From NCBI GenBank assembly GCA_905193585.1, contig CAJJPG010000105.1, forward strand, positions 1 through 6,114: a DNA stretch of 6,114 nt, given 5' to 3'. Source of the DNA: an uncultured Oscillospiraceae bacterium (GTDB lineage: Bacteria; Bacillota; Clostridia; Oscillospirales; Acutalibacteraceae). Below the pieces are notes generated by a model, which was given only the letters and a program-made list of their open reading frames with translations, was not told the origin of the DNA and ran no database searches. The number at the start of each line of letters is the position of its first letter. Positions within the stretch are counted from its first letter, which is position 1. Shown one piece after another: positions 1 through 6,021 of this stretch. A program made the position numbers and the translations under genes.

Positions 1-47
1 AAAAGCGAGTGTTCTTACAGCTTTTCAAATGCTGTAAGAACACTCGC
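1..47 (-). terminator. Intrinsic terminator of tRNA-Leu
   Basis: A perfect 17-bp inverted repeat (5-21 paired with 31-47) encloses a 9-base loop. Read on the minus strand it begins two bases after the tRNA CCA end and is followed by a short T run (the AAAA at 1-4), which is cut by the window edge. Stem plus T run fits Rho-independent termination of the tRNA transcript. The stem is unusually long and flawless, but its position makes any other role less likely. Confidence 0.85.
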
Positions 48-49
48 CA

Positions 50-136
50 TGGTGCCGGTGGCCGGACTCGAACCGGCACGGTATCGCTACCGGTGGATTT
101 TGAGTCCACTACGTCTGCCAATTCCATCACACCGGC
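50..136 (-). tRNA. tRNA-Leu, anticodon CAA
   Basis: On the minus strand the sequence folds as a class II tRNA. The 7-bp acceptor stem pairs GCCGGTG with CACCGGC, followed by discriminator A and an encoded CCA (plus-strand TGG at 50-52). The anticodon stem GTGGA/TCCAC closes the loop CTCAAAA, giving anticodon CAA (plus positions 100-102), which reads the leucine codon UUG. A long variable arm (CGGTA/TACCG around GCGA) is the class II hallmark shared by Leu, Ser and bacterial Tyr. The T arm is GCCGG-TTCGAGT-CCGGC. The gene stands alone, with its own promoter and terminator, and diverges from the ABC transporter pair. Nothing looks degraded. Confidence 0.97.
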
Positions 137-152
137 AAATGTGACGTATGTT

Positions 153-181
153 ATTATACAATATTGAAACAATAAAATCAA
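153..181 (-). promoter_or_regulatory. Sigma-A promoter of tRNA-Leu
   Basis: On the minus strand there is a -35 TTGATT (plus 176-181), a 17-base spacer and a consensus -10 TATAAT (plus 153-158). Transcription should start near 146, about ten bases upstream of the mature tRNA 5' end at 136. Near-consensus boxes with ideal spacing suit a strongly expressed stable RNA. Confidence 0.85.
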
Positions 182-239
182 GTGTTTTTTGCGAAAACAC
201 GAAAATTCACAATCTGTACTCAAAATCGGCGGTGGAATG

Positions 240-248
240 TGTTAAAAT
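240..248 (+). promoter_or_regulatory. Possible extended -10 promoter of the ABC operon
   Basis: TGTTAAAAT at 240-248 reads as an extended -10 element (TGn plus TAAAAT, five of six matches to TATAAT), about 36 bases before the TTG start of the ATPase. The hexamer 17 bases upstream (TCAAAA, 220-225) matches the -35 consensus poorly. It is the best plus-strand promoter candidate in the gap between the tRNA promoter and the operon, but the call rests on one box only. Confidence 0.4.
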
Positions 249-283
249 CTTTTTGTAAAATAAAGGAAAGGACGTTTTGAGCT

Positions 284-985
284 TTGAGTTATATATGCTT
301 TGACAACGTTTGCAAATTTTATAAAAACGGCGATAACATAACCCGCGCATCAGACGGCATAAGCTTTACCGCCGAAAAGGGCGAGCTTGTGGTAATTGTG
401 GGGCCGAGCGGCGCGGGAAAAACCACCGTGCTTAATATGCTGGGCGGTATGGACAGGTGCGACAGCGGCGATATAATTTTAGACGGTGAAAAGGTAAGCG
501 AATACGGCACCCGCCGCCTTACCGAATACCGCCGCTATGACGTTGGGTTTGTTTTTCAGTTTTATAATTTAGTGCAGAACCTCACGGCGCTTGAAAATGT
601 GGAATTAGCCTCAGAAATATGCCGCGAGCCGCTGGACGCCGCCGAGGTGCTTAAAAGCGTGGGGCTTGAGGACAGAATGAACAACTTCCCCGCGCAGCTA
701 TCGGGCGGGGAGCAGCAGCGGGTATCAATTGCGCGCGCGCTTGCGAAAAACCCGAAAATTCTGCTGTGCGACGAGCCTACAGGCGCGCTTGATTACAACA
801 CGGGCAAGGCGATTTTAAAGCTTTTACACGACACCTGCCGCTCAACCGGAACAACGGTTATAATAATAACCCACAATCAGGCTATATGCGCCATGGCGGA
901 CAGGGTTATAAAAATCAAAAACGGCAAGGTTACGGAAAACTCCGTTAATCCCGAACCGCTGCCCGCCGAAAGGATTGAGTGGTAG
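284..985 (+). CDS. ABC transporter ATP-binding protein (MacB/LolD type)
   Basis: This is the cytoplasmic ATPase subunit that should drive the permease encoded next to it. The 233-residue protein has every ABC motif in order: Walker A GPSGAGKT (40-47), Q-loop Gln92, signature LSGGEQQR (139-146), Walker B ILLCDEP (159-165), D-loop ALD (168-170) and H-loop His197. The length and the LSGGEQQRV signature are typical of the LolD/MacB/FtsE branch, whose partners are FtsX-type permeases rather than solute-import channels. The start is TTG. An in-frame stop lies six bases upstream, and AAAGGAAAGGA (262-272) is a good ribosome-binding site with a somewhat long 11-base gap. The conserved-looking SYICFDNVCKFY begins at this start, which supports it. 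The stop overlaps the permease start, implying translational coupling. The cargo cannot be read from the sequence. Confidence 0.95.
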   Translation: MSYICFDNVCKFYKNGDNITRASDGISFTAEKGELVVIVGPSGAGKTTVLNMLGGMDRCDSGDIILDGEKVSEYGTRRLTEYRRYDVGFVFQFYNLVQNLTALENVELASEICREPLDAAEVLKSVGLEDRMNNFPAQLSGGEQQRVSIARALAKNPKILLCDEPTGALDYNTGKAILKLLHDTCRSTGTTVIIITHNQAICAMADRVIKIKNGKVTENSVNPEPLPAERIEW

Positions 986-3519
986 TGAAAAGAACGTATT
1001 TCAAGCACATAAGGCGGGAGATAGGCGGCAGCTTGGGGCGTTTCGCCGCAATTTTCGCCATAACCGCGCTGGGCGTGGGCTTTCTGGCGGGGCTTTTATC
1101 CACCGCGCCCGATTTTTACACCACGATAGACGATTATTACGATAAAAACGATTTTTGGGATATAAACATTAAATCGACGAGCGGTTTGACCGAGGACGAC
1201 TTAGAGGCGGTGAAAGCCGACGGCAGCGTAGCGGCTGCGGCGCTTTGCAAGACCGCAGATATACTTATTAAAAAGGACGGCGGCGACGGCACCGCCGCGC
1301 GGATATATGCTGACGACAGCGACAGCATAAAAAACAAAGGCGAAGTAAACAAAACCGAGCTTAAAAGCGGCAGATACCCCGAAAAGGCGGGCGAGTGCTT
1401 AGCACTTGTGCCAAACCCGTTTTTAGCGCAGCCTGAGCTTGGCACGGTGTATCACGCCGAAAATGCCGATGTTCTCTCTGCAGACGAATTGACGGTTGTG
1501 GGCGTGGTTGAAAGCCCGATGTATATGTCCATAGAAAAGGAAAGCACCGATATTGCAAACGGCAGAATTTCGGTGGTTCTCTACACCGTGTACGATACCT
1601 TTAGCACCGATTACTACACCGATATTTTCCTGACACTTAAAGATGCAAAAGAGCTTAACGCATTTTACGGTGAATATGAGGATTTACGCGACAAAGGAAA
1701 GGACGCCTTGAAAAAAACAGCCGAAGCAAGAGAAAACGCGCGCTATGACGAGCTTAAAAAAATAGCGGCGGATACTGCGCTTGCCGCGCCGGAGGGCAGG
1801 GCGGCTGCGGCAATGGGGCTTGAAGACAAGGTGATTTCCGAGGCCGAGAGCCGAGTGAAAAAGCCCGAATGGTATATACTTGACCGCGAAAGCAACGTAA
1901 GCTTTGTATCCCTAAAGGCGAACGCCGAAAAGGTGAATTCAATAGCTAAGGTCTTTCCCGTGTTCTTCTTTGCGGTGGCGGCGCTTGTGGCGCTTACCAC
2001 CATGACGCGAATGGTAGACGAGGAGCGCACCGAAATAGGCACGCTTAAAGCACTCGGCTTTTCATCCCGCGCCATTGCCGCGAAATACCTGCTTTACGCG
2101 GGCGCCGCGGCGGTTACGGGCGGAGCCTTCGGGCTGGCGCTGGGGCTTTACCTTTTCCCGACGGTTATTATAAACGTTTACAGAATAATGTACCGTTTGC
2201 CCGAAATACATTTGAGCTTTAACGCGCCCATATCATTAGGGGCACTGATTGCCGCCGTTATTTGCATTTTGGCGGCGACTTTATGGGCGGTGATTGCCGC
2301 TTTGCGCGAAAACCCCGCCGCGCTTATGCTGCCTAAAGCCCCCAAAAGCGGCAAAAGAATACTGCTTGAGCGCGTGGGCTTTATATGGCGGCGTATGAAA
2401 TTTACCCACAAGGTGACCGCGCGAAACCTGTTCAGATACAAAAAACGTCTGTTTATGACCGTTATAGGCATTTCGGGCTGCACGGCGCTGCTGCTTACGG
2501 GATTTGGGCTGAAAGACGCGATAGGCGATATTGTACCTAAGCAATATGAGGACATTCAACAGTATGATCTGACCGTGCTGCTTTCCGATACCGCTGATGA
2601 TGCCACGCTTGAATATTTCCGCAAAAATACCGAAAGCTTTACCGAAATACACTCCGAAACAGGCTATGTTTTGCAGGACGGCAAAGAGCTTGAAATAAAC
2701 TTCTATATCCCCGAGAAAACCGAGGAGCTTGTTGATTTTGTGAGGCTGCGCGAGCGGAAAAGCGGGGAAAAGCTCGCGATTCAAAACGGCGGAGCGATAA
2801 TAACCGAAAAGTTTGCCACGTCTCACGGCATTAAAAAGGGCGATACCGTGACACTTAAAACCAAAAACGGCGAAAAAGCAGAGGCGAAAATAAACGGTAT
2901 TTGCGAAAATTATATTAACGGCTATGTTTATATGACACCCGAATACTATTCGGAGCTTTTCGGAAAGGACTGCGCATACTCTACATTGCTTATAAAGTCG
3001 GGTGTTTCTGCCGACAAACAGGACGGTATGACACGGGAAATTTTAGCGACCGACGGAGTTGTTTCCGCGTCCTTTTCCACCTTTGTTATTGAAAGCTTTG
3101 ATAATATGATAAGAAGCATAAATTATATTGTGCTGGTGCTTATAATCTCTGCGGGAACGCTTGCGTTTGTGGTGCTTTACAACCTTACGAATATAAACAT
3201 AAGCGAGAGAATTAAGGAAATTGCCACTATAAAGGTTTTAGGCTTTTTCGACCGCGAGGTAAATTCCTACGTTTGCAGGGAAACCTATCTTTTAAGCCTT
3301 ATAGGCACGGCGGTCGGTTTGGTGCTGGGCGTGTTCCTCTGCCGTTTTGTGGTTTATACCGCCGAAATGGAATCCGTAATGTTCGGGCGGACGATTTACC
3401 CGAAATCCTTTGTGTTCGCGGCGGTTATAACGGTTGTATTCACCGTGGCGGTCAATTTGGCGCTTACCCCGCGCCTTAAAAAGGTGGATATGGTTGAATC
3501 AATGAAATCGGTGGATTAA
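985..3519 (+). CDS. ABC transporter permease with two FtsX domains
   Basis: This 844-residue membrane protein is the partner of the preceding ATPase, in the MacB/FtsX class that moves substrates or force across the membrane. About eight helices are visible: 19-41, 323-340, 364-390, 417-440, 488-507, 712-734, 768-791 and 807-827. They form two repeats of one plus three helices, each with a large external domain (about 42-320 and 508-710). The halves share a coupling-loop motif, EERTEIGTLKALGF near 346-359 and SERIKEIATIKVLGF near 740-754, which shows internal duplication. The start is uncertain: GTG at 985 overlaps the ATPase TAG by one base and lies 10 bases after AAAGGA (969-974). GTG at 979 would add two residues but leaves only 4 bases. 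The helical part of the first external domain (about 219-295) is short compared with coiled-coil relatives as I remember them. Substrate unknown; lipid, peptide or antibiotic handling are all possible. Confidence 0.92.
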   Translation: MKRTYFKHIRREIGGSLGRFAAIFAITALGVGFLAGLLSTAPDFYTTIDDYYDKNDFWDINIKSTSGLTEDDLEAVKADGSVAAAALCKTADILIKKDGGDGTAARIYADDSDSIKNKGEVNKTELKSGRYPEKAGECLALVPNPFLAQPELGTVYHAENADVLSADELTVVGVVESPMYMSIEKESTDIANGRISVVLYTVYDTFSTDYYTDIFLTLKDAKELNAFYGEYEDLRDKGKDALKKTAEARENARYDELKKIAADTALAAPEGRAAAAMGLEDKVISEAESRVKKPEWYILDRESNVSFVSLKANAEKVNSIAKVFPVFFFAVAALVALTTMTRMVDEERTEIGTLKALGFSSRAIAAKYLLYAGAAAVTGGAFGLALGLYLFPTVIINVYRIMYRLPEIHLSFNAPISLGALIAAVICILAATLWAVIAALRENPAALMLPKAPKSGKRILLERVGFIWRRMKFTHKVTARNLFRYKKRLFMTVIGISGCTALLLTGFGLKDAIGDIVPKQYEDIQQYDLTVLLSDTADDATLEYFRKNTESFTEIHSETGYVLQDGKELEINFYIPEKTEELVDFVRLRERKSGEKLAIQNGGAIITEKFATSHGIKKGDTVTLKTKNGEKAEAKINGICENYINGYVYMTPEYYSELFGKDCAYSTLLIKSGVSADKQDGMTREILATDGVVSASFSTFVIESFDNMIRSINYIVLVLIISAGTLAFVVLYNLTNINISERIKEIATIKVLGFFDREVNSYVCRETYLLSLIGTAVGLVLGVFLCRFVVYTAEMESVMFGRTIYPKSFVFAAVITVVFTVAVNLALTPRLKKVDMVESMKSVD

Positions 3520-3520
3520 T

Positions 3521-3546
3521 TTAGATATTAGACGTTAGACATTAGA
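3521..3546. repeat. TTAGA heptad repeat array
   Basis: TTAGA recurs at 3521, 3528, 3535 and 3542, an exact 7-base period with variable two-base spacers (TA, CG, CA). It begins two bases after the permease stop. The same word returns in 7-base phase at 3679 and 3686, just beyond the first hairpin cluster, and once more at 3740. The repeats therefore flank the hairpin elements on both sides. Function unknown; they may be debris or target sequence of the neighbouring repeat elements. Confidence 0.7.
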
Positions 3547-3551
3547 AAATA

Positions 3552-3674
3552 CCCCTCAGTCGCCTACGGCGCCAGCCGCTGACAGCGGCGGTCCCCTCTG
3601 TCAACTGTGTTGACGTCTCCCCTCACCGTGGGGAGCAACCCCCTCTGTTTTGACTTACGTCAAAAAAGGGGGCC
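3552..3674. repeat. Hairpin-cluster intergenic repeat, copy A
   Basis: Five short inverted repeats follow one another: CGCC-tac-GGCG (3561-3571), GCCGCT-gac-AGCGGC (3575-3589), GTCAAC-tgt-GTTGAC (3600-3614), CTCCCC/GGGGAG (3617-3635) and TTTTGAC-ttac-GTCAAAA (3648-3665), the last inside a CCCCC/GGGGG clamp. CAGTC-hairpin-CAGC is followed by CTCCC-type stems, the same plan as copy B at 3719-3810. There is no plausible reading frame. It resembles small dispersed palindromic repeats between genes in clostridial genomes. That resemblance is from memory and was not searched. Confidence 0.65.
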
Positions 3675-3680
3675 TTTTTT
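3639..3680 (+). terminator. Probable terminator of the ABC operon
   Basis: A CCCCC/GGGGG clamp (3639-3643 with 3668-3672) surrounds an inner TTTTGAC-ttac-GTCAAAA stem, and the structure runs into TTTTTT at 3675-3680. An alternative small hairpin, AAAAAAGG-ggg-CCTTTTTT (3662-3680), uses the same T run. Either could end the permease transcript about 150 bases after its stop. The structure is also the last module of repeat copy A, so termination may be a by-product of the repeat. Confidence 0.5.
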
Positions 3681-3718
3681 AGATTTTAGAGGGGATAGTC
3701 TATGGGCAGTGTAAGCCG

Positions 3719-3810
3719 TGACAGAGGGAGAAAAAGGTTTTAGACACATAAAAACTTTACTTTTTCTCTCCTTCAGTCACTTGCGTGACAGCTCCCTCGT
3801 CAGAGGGAGC
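3719..3810. repeat. Hairpin-cluster intergenic repeat, copy B
   Basis: The left arm TGACAGAGGGAGAAAAAG (3719-3736) is an imperfect inverted copy of CTTTTTCTCTCCTTCAGTCA (starting near 3760), closing a large loop that contains one TTAGA. It is followed by GTCAC-ttgc-GTGAC (3776-3789) and a perfect 8-bp stem GCTCCCTC-gtca-GAGGGAGC (3791-3810). The cluster lies just downstream of the regulator stop. Its last stem could help end the regulator mRNA on the minus strand, but no T run follows, so I do not call a terminator. Confidence 0.65.
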
Positions 3811-3817
3811 CTATCGG

Positions 3818-4687
3818 CTACGAAGCCGCCATCTGATTATTTCTGTATTTTTCAGGTGTAAGTCCGTAAAGCTGTTTAAATACGCGGTTAAAGTATGTAA
3901 CGTCTGAATATCTGCATTCAAGCGCGATTTCGGTTACCGTGCGCGATTCGTTTTTGAGCCTGCGCTTAGCGTTTTCGCACCGTATGCGATTAAGATATTT
4001 ATGGAAGCTCATACCGATATTTTTTTGAAATATTCTTCCCAAATACTTTTCATTTACGAAATAAAGCGCCGCGCAATCCTTTAATGAGATGCTTTCGCTG
4101 AATTTGGTTTCGATATATTGCTTTAAATCCCGCACGATCCAGGGCGTACCGTTTCTTTTTTTATTGCTTTCGTTTTTATTCAGAATTAAAACTATGTAGC
4201 TTTCAGTCATACGCGCAAGTTCAAACAATACATTGCTGTTTTCCGCTTTTTTGCAGCCGCTTAAAAGCGCTTTCAATTTTTCGGGGTCGGCTCCCGTAAG
4301 GCGGCATGTGCGGTCGATTTTTTGCTTTGTGAAATTCATATCCCGTATAACGTTTCCGACATAAATTATACATTTTACTTCAAAATCAATTACCACGGGA
4401 TACGCAAGCTCGGTTAATCCGTATGCGCAATTTCCGCAAAAGTATTCGCCGCCGAATACCGCCTTGCGGTTGGCTGATTTTTTGCATTTCATACATAATT
4501 CCAAACCGCGCCGCGTCGCTTTTGCCGCCGAGCAAAATTCAGAGGAATGAATTGTATATTTATACTCCGCAAACAGGTTTTCATTTGCCAGTATTCCCGA
4601 AATATCATGCAGGCATATTTGTATTCCCGTATTTTCCGTTAAAAAATTTATAAATGAATTAAGACTTAATATTTGCACTTTTATCAC
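3818..4687 (-). CDS. AraC-family regulator with PocR-like sensor domain
   Basis: This 289-residue protein is probably a cytoplasmic one-component transcription regulator. Residues about 8-170 look like a PocR-type ligand-sensing domain: FC (51-52), a CxxC pair (65-68), and YFCGNCAYGL (82-91), whose second Cys and following GL match the family's conserved Cys-x-x-Gly-Leu region. Residues about 185-285 are an AraC DNA-binding domain with two helix-turn-helix units (about 201-222 and 250-272), the second ending in the usual YGLTPEKYR. The start is GTG at 4687; a stop lies just upstream in frame, and the only other early choice is GTG at 4678. Neither has a Shine-Dalgarno sequence. The promoter places the RNA start about 6 nt before the first GTG. 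The last residues MAAS and the stop lie in a hairpin (3815-3828) beside the repeat cluster. Sampled stretches are clearly AT-richer than the ABC genes. The likely target is the divergent oxidoreductase gene. The ligand is unknown. Confidence 0.88.
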   Translation of the reverse strand: MIKVQILSLNSFINFLTENTGIQICLHDISGILANENLFAEYKYTIHSSEFCSAAKATRRGLELCMKCKKSANRKAVFGGEYFCGNCAYGLTELAYPVVIDFEVKCIIYVGNVIRDMNFTKQKIDRTCRLTGADPEKLKALLSGCKKAENSNVLFELARMTESYIVLILNKNESNKKRNGTPWIVRDLKQYIETKFSESISLKDCAALYFVNEKYLGRIFQKNIGMSFHKYLNRIRCENAKRRLKNESRTVTEIALECRYSDVTYFNRVFKQLYGLTPEKYRNNQMAAS

Positions 4688-4699
4688 TGCTTTTTAAAA

Positions 4700-4728
4700 A
4701 TTATATCATTTTGGTATCTTTTGTGCAA
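4700..4728 (-). promoter_or_regulatory. Promoter of the AraC-type regulator
   Basis: On the minus strand there is a -35 TTGCAC (plus 4723-4728), a 17-base spacer ending in an extended TGA, and a consensus -10 TATAAT (plus 4700-4705). The predicted RNA start is about 4693, only some six bases before the GTG start codon. The boxes are strong and need no activator, which suits constitutive or self-repressed expression of a regulator. Confidence 0.8.
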
Positions 4729-4749
4729 GCATTTTAGGGTGATTTGTGC
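4720..4749. promoter_or_regulatory. Candidate regulator operator: TTTGTGC direct repeat
   Basis: TTTGTGC occurs at 4720-4726 and again at 4743-4749, same orientation, 23 bases start to start, or roughly two helical turns. AraC-family proteins often bind two direct half-sites spaced this way. The first copy covers the regulator's -35 and the second abuts the oxidoreductase -10. A seven-base repeat in AT-rich DNA could be chance, so this is a candidate only. Confidence 0.35.
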
Positions 4750-4755
4750 TATAAT
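4747..4755 (+). promoter_or_regulatory. Extended -10 promoter of the oxidoreductase
   Basis: TGCTATAAT at 4747-4755 is a perfect extended -10. The hexamer 17 bases upstream (AAGCAT, 4727-4732) does not resemble TTGACA. The RNA should start near 4762, giving a leader of about 24 bases that contains the ribosome-binding site. A good -10 without a -35 is the usual form of an activator-dependent promoter, in keeping with the divergent AraC-type gene. Confidence 0.7.
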
Positions 4756-4769
4756 TGCGGAAAATACCG

Positions 4770-4777
4770 AAAGGAAG
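4770..4777 (+). promoter_or_regulatory. Ribosome-binding site fixing the oxidoreductase start
   Basis: AAAGGAAG lies 8 bases before ATG at 4786. It decides against an in-frame TTG at 4744, which would add 14 residues but lies upstream of the -10 box and so outside the predicted transcript. Confidence 0.8.
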
Positions 4778-4785
4778 ATATAAAT

Positions 4786-6021
4786 ATGAAATTTGACGTT
4801 GCGGTTATCGGCGGTGGTTTTGCGGGAGTTGCCGCTGCAATTTCGGCGGCAAGAGAGGGATTAAGCGTTATGATAGCCGAAAAATCAAATTGTTTCGGCG
4901 GTGCGGCGGTAAACTGTCTTGTCAATCCGTTTATGCCGTTCAAAAGCGGCGATAAGCTCATGTCGGGCGGTATTTTTGCGGAAATTCTTGAACAGTTGGA
5001 CAGTTTGAACGGATATGACTGCAACCTTAACTTTGATGAGGAAAAGCTCAAGCTGGTTTTAAACAGGATGATAATAAGGGAAAATATTTTTCCCTTGTTT
5101 CACGCTGTTTTAATAGGCGCAAAGACTGAGGGAAATAAAATATCCTCGGTGACATTAGCCTATAAAACGCAGAAAATAGAGGCGGAAGCCGAATATTTTA
5201 TAGATTGCACGGGAGACGGGGATCTGGCGGCAGCGGCGGGCTGCGATTATACACTCGGCAGAGAAAAAGACGGTTTATGCCAGCCGTTGACGCTTTGTTT
5301 CCGCGTTGGTGGAGTTGATAAACAACTGTTTCGGTCGGAACTGAAAGAGATAAACAGGAGATACAAGCAGGCGAGAGCAGAGGGCAAAATAACAAATCCC
5401 CGCGAGAATGTTTTGGTGTTTGATACGATGCACAGCGGCGTTTTGCATTTCAACACCACAAGAATTATAAAGCGTAACCCCACCGATGTATTTGACATTA
5501 CAAAAGCGGAAATTGAGGCGCGCGAGCAGGTGTTTGAAATTTTTACTTTTATAAAATCATTTGCAAAGTCCTTTGAGAACGCCGCCGTTTTGTCTACTGC
5601 CTCGGAAATCGGAGTAAGGGAAAGCCGTATGATTACGGGCGGGCACATACTGTGTGAGGAAGAGCTGCTCGGCTGCACAAAATTTGAGGACGGCATAGCC
5701 GCATGCAGCTATGATATTGATATTCATAACCCGGACGGCACGGGAACAAGTCATCATTATTTTGCCCCCGGGGAATACTATACAATTCCGTACCGCTGCC
5801 TGTGCCCCGCAAAGGCGGGAAATCTTTTGGTGGCGGGCAGGTGTATATCCTCAACGCACGAGGCGCAGGCATCTTACAGAATTATGCCGACCGTTTGCGC
5901 CATAGGTCAGGCGGCGGGAGTAGGCGCAGCCGTAGCGTATAAGCAAGGCTGTAACGCCGCTGACGCGGATATAAAAATTATTCGTGATATTCTTTCGGAA
6001 AGTAATGCGGTTATAGACTAA
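4786..6021 (+). CDS. FAD-dependent oxidoreductase (FAD_oxidored type)
   Basis: This 411-residue flavoprotein is probably soluble, with no signal peptide or membrane helix. The N-terminus is a Rossmann dinucleotide fold, VIGGGFAGVAAAISAAREG (7-25), with Glu32 at the end of the second strand as the expected ribose contact. IDCTGDGDLA (139-148) is the second FAD motif typical of the family. ASEIGVRESRMITG (272-285) matches the family's GxRES signature. A C-terminal FAD-closing segment, NLLVAGRCISS (346-356) through GQAAGVGAAVA (374-384), completes the fold. There is no CxxC or four-cysteine cluster like that of iron-sulfur relatives such as HdrA, so flavin is the only cofactor I can support. The length suits a complete enzyme. 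Its substrate cannot be read. Relatives often sit in carbon-source loci, which is only a hint. It is divergent from the AraC-type gene and probably controlled by it. No partner gene follows within the window. Confidence 0.88.
   Translation: MKFDVAVIGGGFAGVAAAISAAREGLSVMIAEKSNCFGGAAVNCLVNPFMPFKSGDKLMSGGIFAEILEQLDSLNGYDCNLNFDEEKLKLVLNRMIIRENIFPLFHAVLIGAKTEGNKISSVTLAYKTQKIEAEAEYFIDCTGDGDLAAAAGCDYTLGREKDGLCQPLTLCFRVGGVDKQLFRSELKEINRRYKQARAEGKITNPRENVLVFDTMHSGVLHFNTTRIIKRNPTDVFDITKAEIEAREQVFEIFTFIKSFAKSFENAAVLSTASEIGVRESRMITGGHILCEEELLGCTKFEDGIAACSYDIDIHNPDGTGTSHHYFAPGEYYTIPYRCLCPAKAGNLLVAGRCISSTHEAQASYRIMPTVCAIGQAAGVGAAVAYKQGCNAADADIKIIRDILSESNAVID

Noticed and set aside
1..47. The perfect 17-bp palindrome as an attachment site or IS end
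   Set aside because: It sits directly after the tRNA 3' end with a T run in the right direction, so an intrinsic terminator explains it. No integrase and no duplicated tRNA end are visible.
182..283. Riboswitch or attenuator upstream of the ABC operon
   Set aside because: The leader after the candidate promoter is only about 30 bases, with no stable hairpin or T-box-like motif.
2281..2826. Long minus-strand reading frame of 181 codons inside the permease gene
   Set aside because: It lies antisense to a clearly conserved FtsX domain, has no family features or ribosome-binding site that I can see, and is explained by the GC-skewed codon use of the permease.
3273..3479. Plus-strand 68-codon frame within the permease end
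   Set aside because: It is a shifted frame over transmembrane helices 7 and 8 of the permease and shows no independent start signal.
3521..3810. CRISPR array
   Set aside because: The repeats are short heptads and non-identical hairpins, without regular spacers or direct repeats of CRISPR length, and no cas gene is present.
4744..4785. N-terminal extension of the oxidoreductase from TTG at 4744 (MCYNCGKYRKEDIN)
   Set aside because: It would start upstream of and read through the -10 box at 4750-4755 and the ribosome-binding site at 4770-4777, and the Rossmann fold begins naturally right after ATG at 4786.
5247..5696. Minus-strand 149-codon frame opposite the oxidoreductase
   Set aside because: Ser-rich composition without motifs, fully opposite conserved FAD-family sequence; a shadow frame.
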